DNA of 64,000 nt, taken from the NCBI RefSeq assembly GCF_034424315.1, contig NZ_CP139972.1:4898001-4962000 (forward strand), given 5' to 3'. The notes under the pieces are model-generated. The model was not told where the DNA came from, ran no database searches, and was given only the letters and a program-made list of their open reading frames with translations. Made by a program: the position numbers and the translations under genes. The stretch comes from Chitinophaga sancti (lineage in GTDB: Bacteria > Bacteroidota > Bacteroidia > Chitinophagales > Chitinophagaceae). How positions within the stretch are numbered: the stretch's first letter is position 1; each line of letters starts with the position of its first letter. Shown here one piece after another: positions 1-7,444 of the stretch.

Positions 1-2
1 CG

Positions 3-407
3 GTATCTATCGAAGAGAAGCCGGCGAAGCCGAAGAGCAACTATGCCGTACCGGGATTATACTTCTATGACAACAATGTGGTAGAGATTGCCGCGAACCT
101 GAAACCCAGCGCCCGTGGTGAATACGAGATCACAGATGTGAACAAGGCTTACCTGGAAGCAGGCAAACTGAAAGTATCTATCCTGCCCCGTGGTACTGCA
201 TGGCTCGATACCGGTACCTTCGATTCGATGATGCAGGCATCCCAGTTCGTACAGGTGATAGAGCAAAGACAGGGGATCAAGATCGCCTGTATCGAAGAAA
301 TCGCGTACAGACAAGGGTTTATTGACATAGAACAGTTGCACAAACTGGCGGCACCCCTCTTGAAGAGCGGGTATGGCAATTACCTGGAGTCATTACTGAA
401 ACAATAA
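3..407 (+). CDS. rfbA: Glucose-1-phosphate thymidylyltransferase, C-terminal part (cut by window start)
   Basis: This is the 3' end of a gene whose start lies outside the window; the frame is open from base 3 to the TAA at 405-407. The enzyme joins glucose-1-phosphate and dTTP to make dTDP-glucose, the first step of dTDP-L-rhamnose synthesis, in the cytoplasm. The visible part has the family signatures GEYEITDVN (about residues 40-48 of the fragment), a WLDTGT motif, and the C-terminal helix region with [12 protein letters not shown] typical of RmlA. An internal ATG at 78 is not the start, because conserved sequence (VPGLYFYDN) precedes it. It is followed by a strong hairpin terminator and then galE, so sugar-nucleotide genes are clustered but probably not co-transcribed. 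The identification is firm; the gene is incomplete only because of the window edge. Confidence 0.93.
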   Translation, partial: VSIEEKPAKPKSNYAVPGLYFYDNNVVEIAANLKPSARGEYEITDVNKAYLEAGKLKVSILPRGTAWLDTGTFDSMMQASQFVQVIEQRQGIKIACIEEIAYRQGFIDIEQLHKLAAPLLKSGYGNYLESLLKQ

Positions 408-425
408 TGTTGAGATACATACACC

Positions 426-463
426 AAAAAATCGCTTTTGCCGCAAGGCAGAAGCGATTTTTT
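426..463 (+). terminator. Intrinsic terminator after rfbA
   Basis: Inverted repeat AAAAAATCGCTT / AAGCGATTTTTT around a short loop, ending in a T run. It starts 19 bases after the rfbA stop codon. The flanking A and T runs mean it could work in both directions. Confidence 0.85.
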
Positions 464-683
464 GCGAATAGAAAGATGTATTGCGTAGCATTTCATGAAG
501 CCGGTTGCAGGCCCTTTTCGAAGGCCCATCAACTGCCACAGGCAATTGCCAGGTGATTTTTAGACTAGAAAATTGAAATTGGTTCCAGACTGGCTGACCA
601 ATATTTTGAGAATATGGTATTTACGACATAAATTCGTAATTCGCTTTTTGTTACTTTGATACCAACTCTAAAAAACAAATCAT

Positions 684-1712
684 ATGAAGGTTCTTGTTAC
701 CGGCGGTTGTGGCTATATTGGCTCTCACACTATCGTAGATCTGATTAACAATGGATTTGACGTAGTCTCTGTAGACAGCAATATCCGCAGTAGTACACAA
801 TTGCTGGAAGGCGTAGAAAAAATCACAGGTAAAAAAGTCCGTAACTACAAAGTTGACCTCTGCAACCTGGAAGATACACACGCCGTATTCCACGAAAACC
901 GTGACATCGTGGGTGTCATTCACTTCGCAGCCCTGAAAACAGTACCAGAATCGGTGGCAGAGCCCCTGTTATATTTCCAGAACAACCTCACTTCACTCAC
1001 TAACGTACTGAAATGTGTAAAGGAATTCAACATTCCTAACATGGTGTTCTCTTCTTCCTGCTCCGTGTATGGTAATACCACAGCACTGCCTGTAGTAGAA
1101 GAAACTCCGCTGGGAGAAGCACAATCTCCTTACGCACGTACCAAACAAATGGGTGAACAGATCATTCAGGATTATAGCCGTGTAAACAGCACACAGTCTA
1201 TCCTGCTCCGTTATTTCAACCCGGTAGGTGCACATCCTTCTGCCCTGATTGGTGAATTGCCGCTGGGTAAACCTGATAACCTGGTGCCAGTGATCACCCA
1301 GACAGCAATCGGTAAAATTCCTAAGCTGACTGTGTTCGGGCATAATTTTGATACCCGCGATGGTAGCTGTATCCGCGATTATATCTATGTAATGGATATC
1401 GCGAATGCACATACCAGAGCATTACAATACCTGATCGATAAGAAAAACTCCAATAACTGTGAGGTTTTCAACCTGGGTACCGGTAATGGTGTAACCGTGC
1501 TGGAAGCCATCAAGGCATTCGAAAAGATCTCTGGCGTGAAGCTCAATTATGAACTGGGACCTGATCGTCCGGGAGATGTAATTGCGATCTATGCGGATAA
1601 TACCAAAGCTAAGTCAGAATTGGGCTGGGAGCCTAAAACAGGCATCGAGGATATGATGAGGACTGCATGGCAGTGGGAGGTATCCCTGAGAGACAGAGTG
1701 CTGAATAATTAA
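684..1712 (+). CDS. galE: UDP-glucose 4-epimerase
   Basis: A 342-residue protein of the extended short-chain dehydrogenase family, which interconverts UDP-glucose and UDP-galactose with bound NAD in the cytoplasm. The N-terminal NAD-binding motif TGGCGYIGSH is at residues 7-16. The catalytic Ser/Tyr/Lys region is visible as SSSCSVYG and SPYARTK (YxxxK), and LRYFNPVGAHPSA and PGDVIAIYAD near the C-terminus are typical GalE signatures. Length matches the family (about 338-345). The ATG at 684 is the first in frame and begins directly at the Rossmann beta strand. A TTACTTTG sequence at 651-658, one base from the Bacteroidota -7 consensus, lies 25 bases upstream. The neighbour rfbA also makes nucleotide sugars for surface polysaccharide. 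Confidence 0.96.
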   Translation: MKVLVTGGCGYIGSHTIVDLINNGFDVVSVDSNIRSSTQLLEGVEKITGKKVRNYKVDLCNLEDTHAVFHENRDIVGVIHFAALKTVPESVAEPLLYFQNNLTSLTNVLKCVKEFNIPNMVFSSSCSVYGNTTALPVVEETPLGEAQSPYARTKQMGEQIIQDYSRVNSTQSILLRYFNPVGAHPSALIGELPLGKPDNLVPVITQTAIGKIPKLTVFGHNFDTRDGSCIRDYIYVMDIANAHTRALQYLIDKKNSNNCEVFNLGTGNGVTVLEAIKAFEKISGVKLNYELGPDRPGDVIAIYADNTKAKSELGWEPKTGIEDMMRTAWQWEVSLRDRVLNN

Positions 1713-1733
1713 TGTAATACAGACACTTAAAAC

Positions 1734-1791
1734 GAGCATGCCCTTTGCCAACAATAAAAAGATATAACATGCTCATCTTTTTTATTATTTT
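1734..1791 (+). terminator. Probable terminator after galE
   Basis: GAGCATG at 1734-1740 pairs with CATGCTC at 1768-1774 around a long loop and is followed by a T-rich tract. The large loop makes it weaker than the other terminators here. Confidence 0.5.
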
Positions 1792-1818
1792 TAAGGCTCA
1801 ATACTTATAATAAAGGCT

Positions 1819-2784
1819 ATGGTAAAAGACATTAAACCGTTAAATGAGAAGGAAACCCGCGCAGGATTTGGAGAAGGAATCCTGGAGGCCGGGCGTAGAA
1901 ATCCAAATGTGGTAGCATTGACTGCTGATCTGCTGGGCTCTATGAAACTGAATGCCTTTATTAAGGAGTTTCCTGATCGTTTTGTACAAGTCGGTATTGC
2001 AGAAGCCAACATGATAGGTATCGCTGCTGGTATGACCATTGGCGGTAAGATCCCTTACACTACCACGTTTGCCAACTTTTCAACCGGACGTGTATACGAT
2101 CAGATTCGTCAGTCCGTTGCTTATTCTGACAAGAATGTGAAGATCTGTGCATCCCATGCAGGTTTAACCCTGGGTGAAGATGGTGCTACTCACCAGATCC
2201 TCGAAGATATAGGAATGATGAAGATGCTGCCAGGTATGACTGTGATTGTACCTTGCGATTTTAATCAGACCAAAGCTGCTACTATTGCGATTGCGGAACA
2301 TCATGGTCCGGTTTACCTGCGTTTTGGCCGTCCAAAATGGCCTAATTTCACGCCGGAAGATCAGAAATTTGAAGTAGGTAAAGCGCAGATCCTGCATGAA
2401 GGCACTGATGTTACGCTCTTTGCCTGTGGTCACATGGTATGGCTGTCTATCGAAGCTGGTAAGATCCTGGAAGAAAGAGGTTATAGCGTGGAAATCATCA
2501 ATATCCACACTATCAAGCCACTGGATGAAGCAGCTGTACTGGCTTCTATTAAGAAGACCGGTTGTGCTGTAACTGCCGAAGAGCACAATGTGCTGGGTGG
2601 TTTGGGAGATAGCATTGCGCAGGTAGCTGCACGTAATCATGTAGTGCCTATTGAATATGTAGGTACTGAAGATACGTTTGGTGAGAGTGGTAAGCCACTG
2701 GAGCTGCTGAAGAAATATGGTCTGGATGCGGATCATATCGTGGCTGCTGCTGAAAAGGCAATCGCCAGGAAGAAGGCAAAGTAA
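1819..2784 (+). CDS. Transketolase, C-terminal subunit (split enzyme)
   Basis: A 321-residue protein equal to the pyrimidine-binding plus C-terminal domains of transketolase, which moves two-carbon units between sugar phosphates in the non-oxidative pentose phosphate pathway. The pyrimidine-binding domain runs from about residue 9 to 175, with the catalytic Glu in VGIAEANMIGIAAG and the conserved EDGATHQ stretch. The C-terminal domain (about 185-315) has the IIDxHTIKPLD-type strand (IINIHTIKPLD). The thiamine-diphosphate-binding half is absent. Split transketolases are common in Bacteroidota, usually with the N-terminal gene next door, but galE lies upstream here and the N half is not in the window. 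The start ATG gives a short leader before conserved sequence. DXP synthase was considered, but the size and the absence of its N-terminal domain favour a transketolase half. Confidence 0.9.
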   Translation: MVKDIKPLNEKETRAGFGEGILEAGRRNPNVVALTADLLGSMKLNAFIKEFPDRFVQVGIAEANMIGIAAGMTIGGKIPYTTTFANFSTGRVYDQIRQSVAYSDKNVKICASHAGLTLGEDGATHQILEDIGMMKMLPGMTVIVPCDFNQTKAATIAIAEHHGPVYLRFGRPKWPNFTPEDQKFEVGKAQILHEGTDVTLFACGHMVWLSIEAGKILEERGYSVEIINIHTIKPLDEAAVLASIKKTGCAVTAEEHNVLGGLGDSIAQVAARNHVVPIEYVGTEDTFGESGKPLELLKKYGLDADHIVAAAEKAIARKKAK

Positions 2785-2814
2785 TTTTATTGTAAGGAGC
2801 TTTTTATAAGACTG

Positions 2815-2851
2815 TAGGCTGACTGGTAACGGTCAGCCTATATTTTTTTTA
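2815..2851 (+). terminator. Intrinsic terminator after the transketolase gene
   Basis: TAGGCTGAC (2815-2823) pairs with GTCAGCCTA (2832-2840), followed by a run of eight T. It starts about 30 bases after the stop codon. Confidence 0.85.
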
Positions 2852-2885
2852 TTAAGTCATTCCGGCATTTTCTTTTAAAAAATAA

Positions 2886-2928
2886 CCGAACTACCAGGAA
2901 ATCCGGAAGATATCTCCTGGTAGTTCGG
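2886..2928. other. Long perfect hairpin upstream of the ECF sigma gene
   Basis: CCGAACTACCAGGA (2886-2899) is the exact reverse complement of TCCTGGTAGTTCGG (2915-2928), a 14-base-pair stem around 15 bases. There is no T run after it on the plus strand, but on the minus strand the stem is followed by TTATTTTTT, so it may act as a minus-strand terminator or as a leader structure. Confidence 0.6.
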
Positions 2929-3000
2929 CGGAAGGAGGGCCAGCTTTCAGCATTCATGGTTTAATATCTATCTCTTATGGGGGATTAAACTTTCCGTGGG

Positions 3001-3026
3001 AAAAACCATCTTAATAGGTGGTTTTT
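3001..3026 (+). other. Terminator-like hairpin in the leader of the ECF sigma operon
   Basis: AAAAACCA (3001-3008) pairs with TGGTTTTT (3019-3026), 35 bases before the start codon of the sigma gene. The stem ends in T's, so it could attenuate transcription into the operon or mark the end of an upstream transcript. Confidence 0.4.
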
Positions 3027-3061
3027 AATTAAATTCCATTCTTTAACCATTTAACCTTAGT

Positions 3062-3613
3062 ATGGCCATTATCCAGGATGATAAGACATTGCTGAGTTTG
3101 TACCGGGATCCTGCCACAAGGGAAAAGGGATTCACGTATATCATTCAGAAATATCAGGAGCGCTTATATTGGCATGTAAGGCGATTGGTGCTGGATCATG
3201 ACGACGCGAACGACGTTTTACAAAATGTATTTGTAAAAGTATGGAAGAACCTCGAAGGCTTTCGGGAAGATGCCCAGTTATACACATGGCTTTATAAGAT
3301 AGCTACCAATGAGTGCCTCACCTTCCTGGAAAAACAAAAGAAAAATACATCTGTTTCCCTGTCCGATGTGGAAACAGGGCTTAGTAATACGCTGAAAGCT
3401 GATAGTCAGTTTGATGCAAATAAACTGGAATGGAAACTGCAGAGAGCTATTCTTGGACTACCCGAAAAACAAAGGATCGTATTTAACCTGCGGTACTATG
3501 ACGAGATGCCCTATGAAGAAATGAGTCGTGTGCTGGACACCTCAGAAGGTGCGCTGAAAGCCTCCTACCACCACGCCGTAAAAAAGATAGAAGAATTTAT
3601 TAAGAACGGCTAA
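3062..3613 (+). CDS. ECF-type RNA polymerase sigma factor
   Basis: A 183-residue sigma-70-family factor of the extracytoplasmic function type. Sigma region 2 spans about residues 20-90, with the core-binding and -10-recognition helices (YIIQKYQERLYWHVRRL, DANDVLQNVFVKVW, TWLYKIATNECL). Region 4 spans about 125-178, with the helix-turn-helix LPEKQRIVFNLRYYDEMPYEEM and the recognition helix EGALKASYHHAVKKI. Regions 1 and 3 are lacking, as expected for ECF factors. The gene heads a three-gene plus-strand operon with a repeat-rich membrane protein 123 bases downstream and a Spy-like secreted protein directly abutting that. The arrangement suggests a membrane-controlled envelope-stress sigma factor. 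No zinc-binding anti-sigma (HxxxCxxC) gene is present, so the membrane protein is the likely controller; that is an inference. Confidence 0.93.
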   Translation: MAIIQDDKTLLSLYRDPATREKGFTYIIQKYQERLYWHVRRLVLDHDDANDVLQNVFVKVWKNLEGFREDAQLYTWLYKIATNECLTFLEKQKKNTSVSLSDVETGLSNTLKADSQFDANKLEWKLQRAILGLPEKQRIVFNLRYYDEMPYEEMSRVLDTSEGALKASYHHAVKKIEEFIKNG

Positions 3614-3736
3614 AATTGCGACATTTGCTGAAATTTTGAGGTGAAATCCTTAATTTTTGAGATGAAAGTGAAAAATTCAAAGACGAAACAAGTTAGTCTT
3701 TAAACTATTCATATCTTCTGCTGTCTAATTACCATA

Positions 3737-4855
3737 ATGATACCCAAAGGCAACGATATTGCGAACGAACTTCAGGAGCTTATTCCTGGCGCTCAATGGC
3801 CACAAGAGGCGCCCCTGTCAGGGGTTCCGGCTGGTTACTTTGAGTCATTGCCAGCAATAATCCTTGATAAAGTGCGTCAGATAGATAGGGAAGAAGAGCT
3901 GCCGGAACTTACTGGTATTTCCAAAGACCTCCCTTTCTCCGCCCCGCCGTCAGGGTATTTTGAGCAATTGCCCCAAAAGATCATTGCACTCGTAAACGAA
4001 GAGCTGGCCCCGGAATTGACCGGTATATCCCGGACATCTCCCCTTACCCCTCCGCCAAACGGATACTTCGGGCAATTGTCCTCGCAGGTGATGCAAAAGA
4101 TCAAAATGGAGGAAACCGCTACCGAACTGGCAGCACTCTCTCCACTATTGGCGTCTATGCCTAAGGCAATGCCTTTCTTCCTGCCTGCAGGGTATTTTGA
4201 GCAATTCCCTGCCCAATTGCTCCAGCAGATCCAGGAAGAAGAAAGCGTATCTCCTTTTGCAGAGCTGACCAAAACCGCCCCTTTCTCCATGCCTGCAGGC
4301 TACTTTGAACAGTTGTCTGCCCAGGTAATACAAAAGGTAAGAAGTGAAGAAGTGGCGGATGAACTGGCTGAAATTTCCCCATTGCTGGCAGGTGTATCCA
4401 AAGCAATGCCTTTCTCTGTTCCTGCTGCTTATTTCGATCAGCTGGATGAACAGATCATGGCCCTTGCAAAAGAACCGGCTAAAGTGGTGAACATGCGCCC
4501 ACGCAGAATGCAGTTCTACAAATGGGCGGCGGCCGCCTGTATGATTGCGCTCCTGGGCACCAGTGGCATATACTACATGCTGCACACCCAGCAAAGAACC
4601 GGGGCTGCTGCGACCATTAACCTCGCGGAGGCAAGTTTATCTGATGTAAGTGACCAGGAAATTCTGGAATACCTGCAAAACCACATGGATGCTTTTGACA
4701 AGGATGACCTTATGGGAGTGACCGCAGGAACGGGAGCGACAAAAGCGACAACAACAGAGACGACAGCATTGCCGGAAGGATTGTCTACCAAGGACATTGA
4801 AAGCTACCTGGAAAACACTGGTTCTTTAAAAGAAGAAAGTCCAATTAAAAACTAA
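3737..4855 (+). CDS. Single-pass membrane protein with six GYFEQLP-type repeats, candidate anti-sigma factor
   Basis: A 372-residue protein with no enzyme domain that I recognise. The N-terminal 245 residues are built from six repeats whose core is P-x-G-Y-F-E-Q-L-P, with the GYF or AYF triplet at residues 33, 73, 109, 152, 188 and 231. Spacings are 40, 36, 43, 36 and 43, so the last four repeats look like two copies of a duplicated pair. Each core is followed by an amphipathic I/V-rich helix and an acidic stretch. One membrane segment lies at about 262-285 after a basic MRPRRMQFYKW, so the repeats should be cytoplasmic (positive-inside rule). The C-terminal 85 residues, with a Thr-rich linker, would be periplasmic. 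Position after an ECF sigma gene suggests an anti-sigma role, but no classical anti-sigma motif is visible. A structural or adaptor role is possible. Confidence 0.8.
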   Translation: MIPKGNDIANELQELIPGAQWPQEAPLSGVPAGYFESLPAIILDKVRQIDREEELPELTGISKDLPFSAPPSGYFEQLPQKIIALVNEELAPELTGISRTSPLTPPPNGYFGQLSSQVMQKIKMEETATELAALSPLLASMPKAMPFFLPAGYFEQFPAQLLQQIQEEESVSPFAELTKTAPFSMPAGYFEQLSAQVIQKVRSEEVADELAEISPLLAGVSKAMPFSVPAAYFDQLDEQIMALAKEPAKVVNMRPRRMQFYKWAAAACMIALLGTSGIYYMLHTQQRTGAAATINLAEASLSDVSDQEILEYLQNHMDAFDKDDLMGVTAGTGATKATTTETTALPEGLSTKDIESYLENTGSLKEESPIKN

Positions 4856-5344
4856 ATGAAACATTTTTACATACTGAGCTTATTTTTTATCACCGTCCTT
4901 CTGTGTCGGCCCTTACCGGGTATAGCGCAGTCAGGCGGCAGCGATGCTGAGATAAAAGACAAGATCCGGGCAGCAGAAATAGCTTACCTGGCTCAGAAGC
5001 TCGATCTTACACCTGATGAAGCCCAAAAATTCTGGCCGGTGTACAACCAGTATACAAAAGAAGTGGAGATCCTGATTGCAGAGCGGAATAACCGCTCTAC
5101 TGCTGCGAAAGTGGAAAAGACAGATCAAAAAAATAGCGCCCCCAATGCGGAATTGAAATACGACCAGCGCATGCTGGATATCAAAAGCCACTACGATAAA
5201 GAATTTCAGAAAGTACTGCCAGCAAATAAAGCAGGGTCGGTGTTCAGGTCAGAAAGAGAATTCAGGAAAGTATTGCTACAACAACTGAAAGAAAGACAGG
5301 TTAGAAACATGGGAGGCCCAGGCCCCCGCAGATGGAGAAATTGA
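4856..5344 (+). CDS. Secreted Spy/CpxP-like protein of the ECF operon
   Basis: A 162-residue protein with a clear signal peptide (hydrophobic residues about 4-18, likely cleavage after GIAQ near residue 25), so it should act in the periplasm. The mature part is helical and charged. It contains LDLTPDEAQKFWPVYNQY at about 46-63, a pattern shared by many Bacteroidota proteins related to the Spy/CpxP/LTXXQ group that sense envelope stress or bind unfolded protein. The C-terminus is rich in Arg and Gly. Its ATG follows the stop of the repeat-protein gene with no gap, so the two are translated together. Together with the sigma factor and membrane repeat protein it forms a compact envelope-signalling unit. 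The family assignment rests on the pattern and context and is moderate. Confidence 0.75.
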   Translation: MKHFYILSLFFITVLLCRPLPGIAQSGGSDAEIKDKIRAAEIAYLAQKLDLTPDEAQKFWPVYNQYTKEVEILIAERNNRSTAAKVEKTDQKNSAPNAELKYDQRMLDIKSHYDKEFQKVLPANKAGSVFRSEREFRKVLLQQLKERQVRNMGGPGPRRWRN

Positions 5345-5370
5345 TAACTATTGATGTGATATAACGAATA

Positions 5371-5407
5371 AATAATAAGGCCTCCCTTTCCGGGAGGCCT
5401 TATTATT
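5371..5407. terminator. Bidirectional terminator between the ECF operon and the minus-strand NTF2-like gene
   Basis: AATAATAAGGCCTCCC pairs perfectly with GGGAGGCCTTATTATT around five bases. It ends inside the stop codon region of the convergent minus-strand gene and can serve both. Confidence 0.9.
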
Positions 5408-5745
5408 CAGGCATAGTGCGCTCTTACTTCTTTCACCTTCCCCTCATGGTTCAACACCATCATTTCCGCAGACAGGCGATTGTCCACACTACGATAATAC
5501 AGGAGAAAAGAATTTACACCTTCCAATACCTGAATCAGCTCGAAATGCAGATCGGGATATGCCGTTAAGGCTTTTGAGAAATACGCCTGCAAAGCCATTT
5601 TTCCCTGGAGATTGCCGGCGGGATCGTTGTTGATCTTAATGATAAAGGGAGAATAAAAAACAACATCTTCTGCATAGTGAGACATAATTGAGTCCAGCTG
5701 GTGGGAGTTCCAGGCCTGCAGCCATTCCTGCGCGAAATTGCTCAT
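5407..5745 (-). CDS. NTF2-like / SnoaL-type protein
   Basis: A 112-residue protein of the NTF2-like cone fold (SnoaL-type, nuclear transport factor 2 family). These bind small molecules or act as isomerases or hydrolases; no substrate can be named. The start is the ATG at 5745 (MSNFAQEW), because the longer open frame runs into the AraC coding region. Visible family features are WLQAWNSHQLDSIMSHYAED (an N-terminal helix ending in a Y-x-x-D strand), ALQAYFSKALTAYPDL and a C-terminal strand with VKEVRAHY. It is the last of three same-strand genes after a metallo-hydrolase and an AraC regulator, 59 bases behind the latter, so it may belong to the same regulated unit. Confidence 0.8.
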   Translation of the reverse strand: MSNFAQEWLQAWNSHQLDSIMSHYAEDVVFYSPFIIKINNDPAGNLQGKMALQAYFSKALTAYPDLHFELIQVLEGVNSFLLYYRSVDNRLSAEMMVLNHEGKVKEVRAHYA

Positions 5746-5804
5746 AGTTTCTTTTTTAAAAAACAAGTTAGAGAACGGGATGACAGGATTATTTGCTGAA
5801 AAGC

Positions 5805-6614
5805 TCATTTTACTGATCGCCATTCCCTGGGCGTCATACCATATGTACGACGAAAAAGGCGATAAAAGTGCGGAATGTTTTCGAAGCCATTGCTGTAGGC
5901 AATTTCCTGAATGGAAAGGGTGGTGGTCCTTAGAAGAAAACTGCTTCTTTCCAGTCGTTTTTCCCATACCCAATGCATAGGGCTTTTGAGATAGCGTTGC
6001 TGAAAGCGCCTTTTTAAGGTGGCTTTACTCATATAACTCTGGCGGGCCAGGTCTTCTATTTGTATGGGAGTGGTCAGTTCCTCTCCGATGGTTTGTACAG
6101 GGAGCTCGCTGGATAATGAGCGGCGAAGCATTTGTAATGCTGTTGCCGGCATGAGTTGCAGGGCCTTTTGTGTTACATAGTTTGCAGGCAGGGAGGACTT
6201 TCTGTTGAAAGCGTCTAATAACTCAGCGGAAAAGTTTTGCCAATGAGGCTGAGGTGCTAGCTGCCTGGTCGCTATTTCCACTTCAGCAGAAGGTGGTAAC
6301 GCTGCAATCCATTCATCCTGCAATACGATATTGATACTTGCATAGCCTTCTTTCCTGCCCAGTATTTCAGAGCAAACCAGGGAGCATGCGGGAATGAGGA
6401 ATACATCTCCCGCATGCAGGTGGTGAATACGCTGCCCGTCATACATGCGCTTTTGCCCATGTATCACCAGATTGAGGATACTAAGGGGTGTGTATACTTC
6501 ATGATCTGTTTTGCGGTTATACTCGCTGTAAGCAGCCCAGTTGTATGATCCCTGTCTCCAGACCTGCATGTGTGTATGGCCCGTAAAGCAGAGATTATCA
6601 TACGCGGTATACAT
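5805..6614 (-). CDS. AraC-family transcriptional regulator
   Basis: A 269-residue regulator. The N-terminal half (about 1-150) is a cupin-like sensing domain of the AraC type (HAGDVFLIPACS). The C-terminal 100 residues hold two helix-turn-helix motifs: the first around IQIEDLARQSYMSKATLKRRF, the second with the hallmark IQEIAYSNGFENIPHFYRLFRR and the closing GMTPREWR. The ATG abuts the TAG of the upstream metallo-hydrolase gene with no spacer, so the two are very probably co-transcribed and translationally coupled. The regulator likely controls its own operon in response to an unknown ligand. The inducer cannot be told from sequence. Confidence 0.93.
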   Translation of the reverse strand: MYTAYDNLCFTGHTHMQVWRQGSYNWAAYSEYNRKTDHEVYTPLSILNLVIHGQKRMYDGQRIHHLHAGDVFLIPACSLVCSEILGRKEGYASINIVLQDEWIAALPPSAEVEIATRQLAPQPHWQNFSAELLDAFNRKSSLPANYVTQKALQLMPATALQMLRRSLSSELPVQTIGEELTTPIQIEDLARQSYMSKATLKRRFQQRYLKSPMHWVWEKRLERSSFLLRTTTLSIQEIAYSNGFENIPHFYRLFRRTYGMTPREWRSVK

Positions 6615-7364
6615 CTATTTGAATTTCGTGAAAGGAGTTTTTGTATCATGATAGAAGAGGAATGTCCATTCATCCGCCTTCCCACGTTTTTTGAACTGTT
6701 CGCGGAGTTCCAGGCCACGCTTGCCATCATAATCATACTTCGCAGCAAAACGACGGAGCATGTAAGACATCTGAGGTGCTTCATCACCACCAAAGAAGAC
6801 TTTACCATCTTCATCATCAATAAGGAATACCTGGTGATAAGGGCAGTGACCGCCGGTTACTTCGTACGAGATATAATCGTCGATAGTGCCATTGCCTTCG
6901 GTAAAGATAACGTTGTCGTAATTCTGGAGAAGGGAGATATACTCAGAATTATATGATTTACCATCATGCTCCAGGCCATACTGAAGTTCCTGCCTGTTCA
7001 CATAATAGGTGGCGTGAGGAAATGTAAGTTGACGCTGACCAGTGATAGTATCTATTGCAGAAACTCCACCGGAGTGATCATTGTGCAGGTGGCTCATCAA
7101 TACCTTGGTAATTTCCATTGGATTCACACCATTATCGATCAGGTGTTGATGTATTTGCAATACCCCGTCCTTATTGCGGAGGCCCAGACCTGTATCAAAA
7201 AGGATGAAATCCTGATTGGTGATGACAAGAAAAGGTTGGATTTCTACCAGCAGGGAACCACCTGATCGTTGCTGCAAGGTGTCTACTGATGGATTGTAAG
7301 GAACGAACTTTTTTGTAGCATCTACAGTGAAAGACCCTTCTGATAATGGAATAATACGTGCCAT
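6615..7364 (-). CDS. Metallo-beta-lactamase-fold hydrolase
   Basis: A 249-residue protein of the metallo-beta-lactamase superfamily. The zinc-binding motif is SHLHNDHSGG (H-x-H-x-D-H at about residues 92-97), with further ligands expected from TGGHC and FFGGDEAP and a C-terminal FYHDTK. The DTGLG strand near residue 57 is also typical. Related enzymes include lactonases and other esterases, but the substrate is not predictable. A longer frame uses TTG at 7379; the ATG at 7364 is chosen because it gives MARIIPLSEG, and a perfect -7 box lies 25 bases upstream. It is first in a set with an AraC regulator and an NTF2-like protein. No signal peptide is seen, so a cytoplasmic location is likely. 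Confidence 0.85.
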   Translation of the reverse strand: MARIIPLSEGSFTVDATKKFVPYNPSVDTLQQRSGGSLLVEIQPFLVITNQDFILFDTGLGLRNKDGVLQIHQHLIDNGVNPMEITKVLMSHLHNDHSGGVSAIDTITGQRQLTFPHATYYVNRQELQYGLEHDGKSYNSEYISLLQNYDNVIFTEGNGTIDDYISYEVTGGHCPYHQVFLIDDEDGKVFFGGDEAPQMSYMLRRFAAKYDYDGKRGLELREQFKKRGKADEWTFLFYHDTKTPFTKFK

Positions 7365-7389
7365 AGTTTCAAATGCCAAAGTGAGGATG

Positions 7390-7397
7390 CAAAGGTA
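7390..7397 (-). promoter_or_regulatory. -7 promoter box (TACCTTTG) for the metallo-hydrolase operon
   Basis: On the minus strand this reads TACCTTTG, an exact match to the Bacteroidota -7 consensus TAnnTTTG, 25 bases before the ATG at 7364. No clear -33 TTTG is visible; that region overlaps the rodA terminator. Confidence 0.55.
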
Positions 7398-7403
7398 CGG
7401 AAT

Positions 7404-7444
7404 AAAAAAAGAACGCTCCCGTCTAAGGCGGGAGCGTTCTTTTT
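7404..7444 (-). terminator. Terminator after rodA
   Basis: AAAAAGAACGCTCCCG pairs with CGGGAGCGTTCTTTTT. It begins within the rodA stop codon and ends the rod-shape gene cluster; it could work in both directions. Confidence 0.9.
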
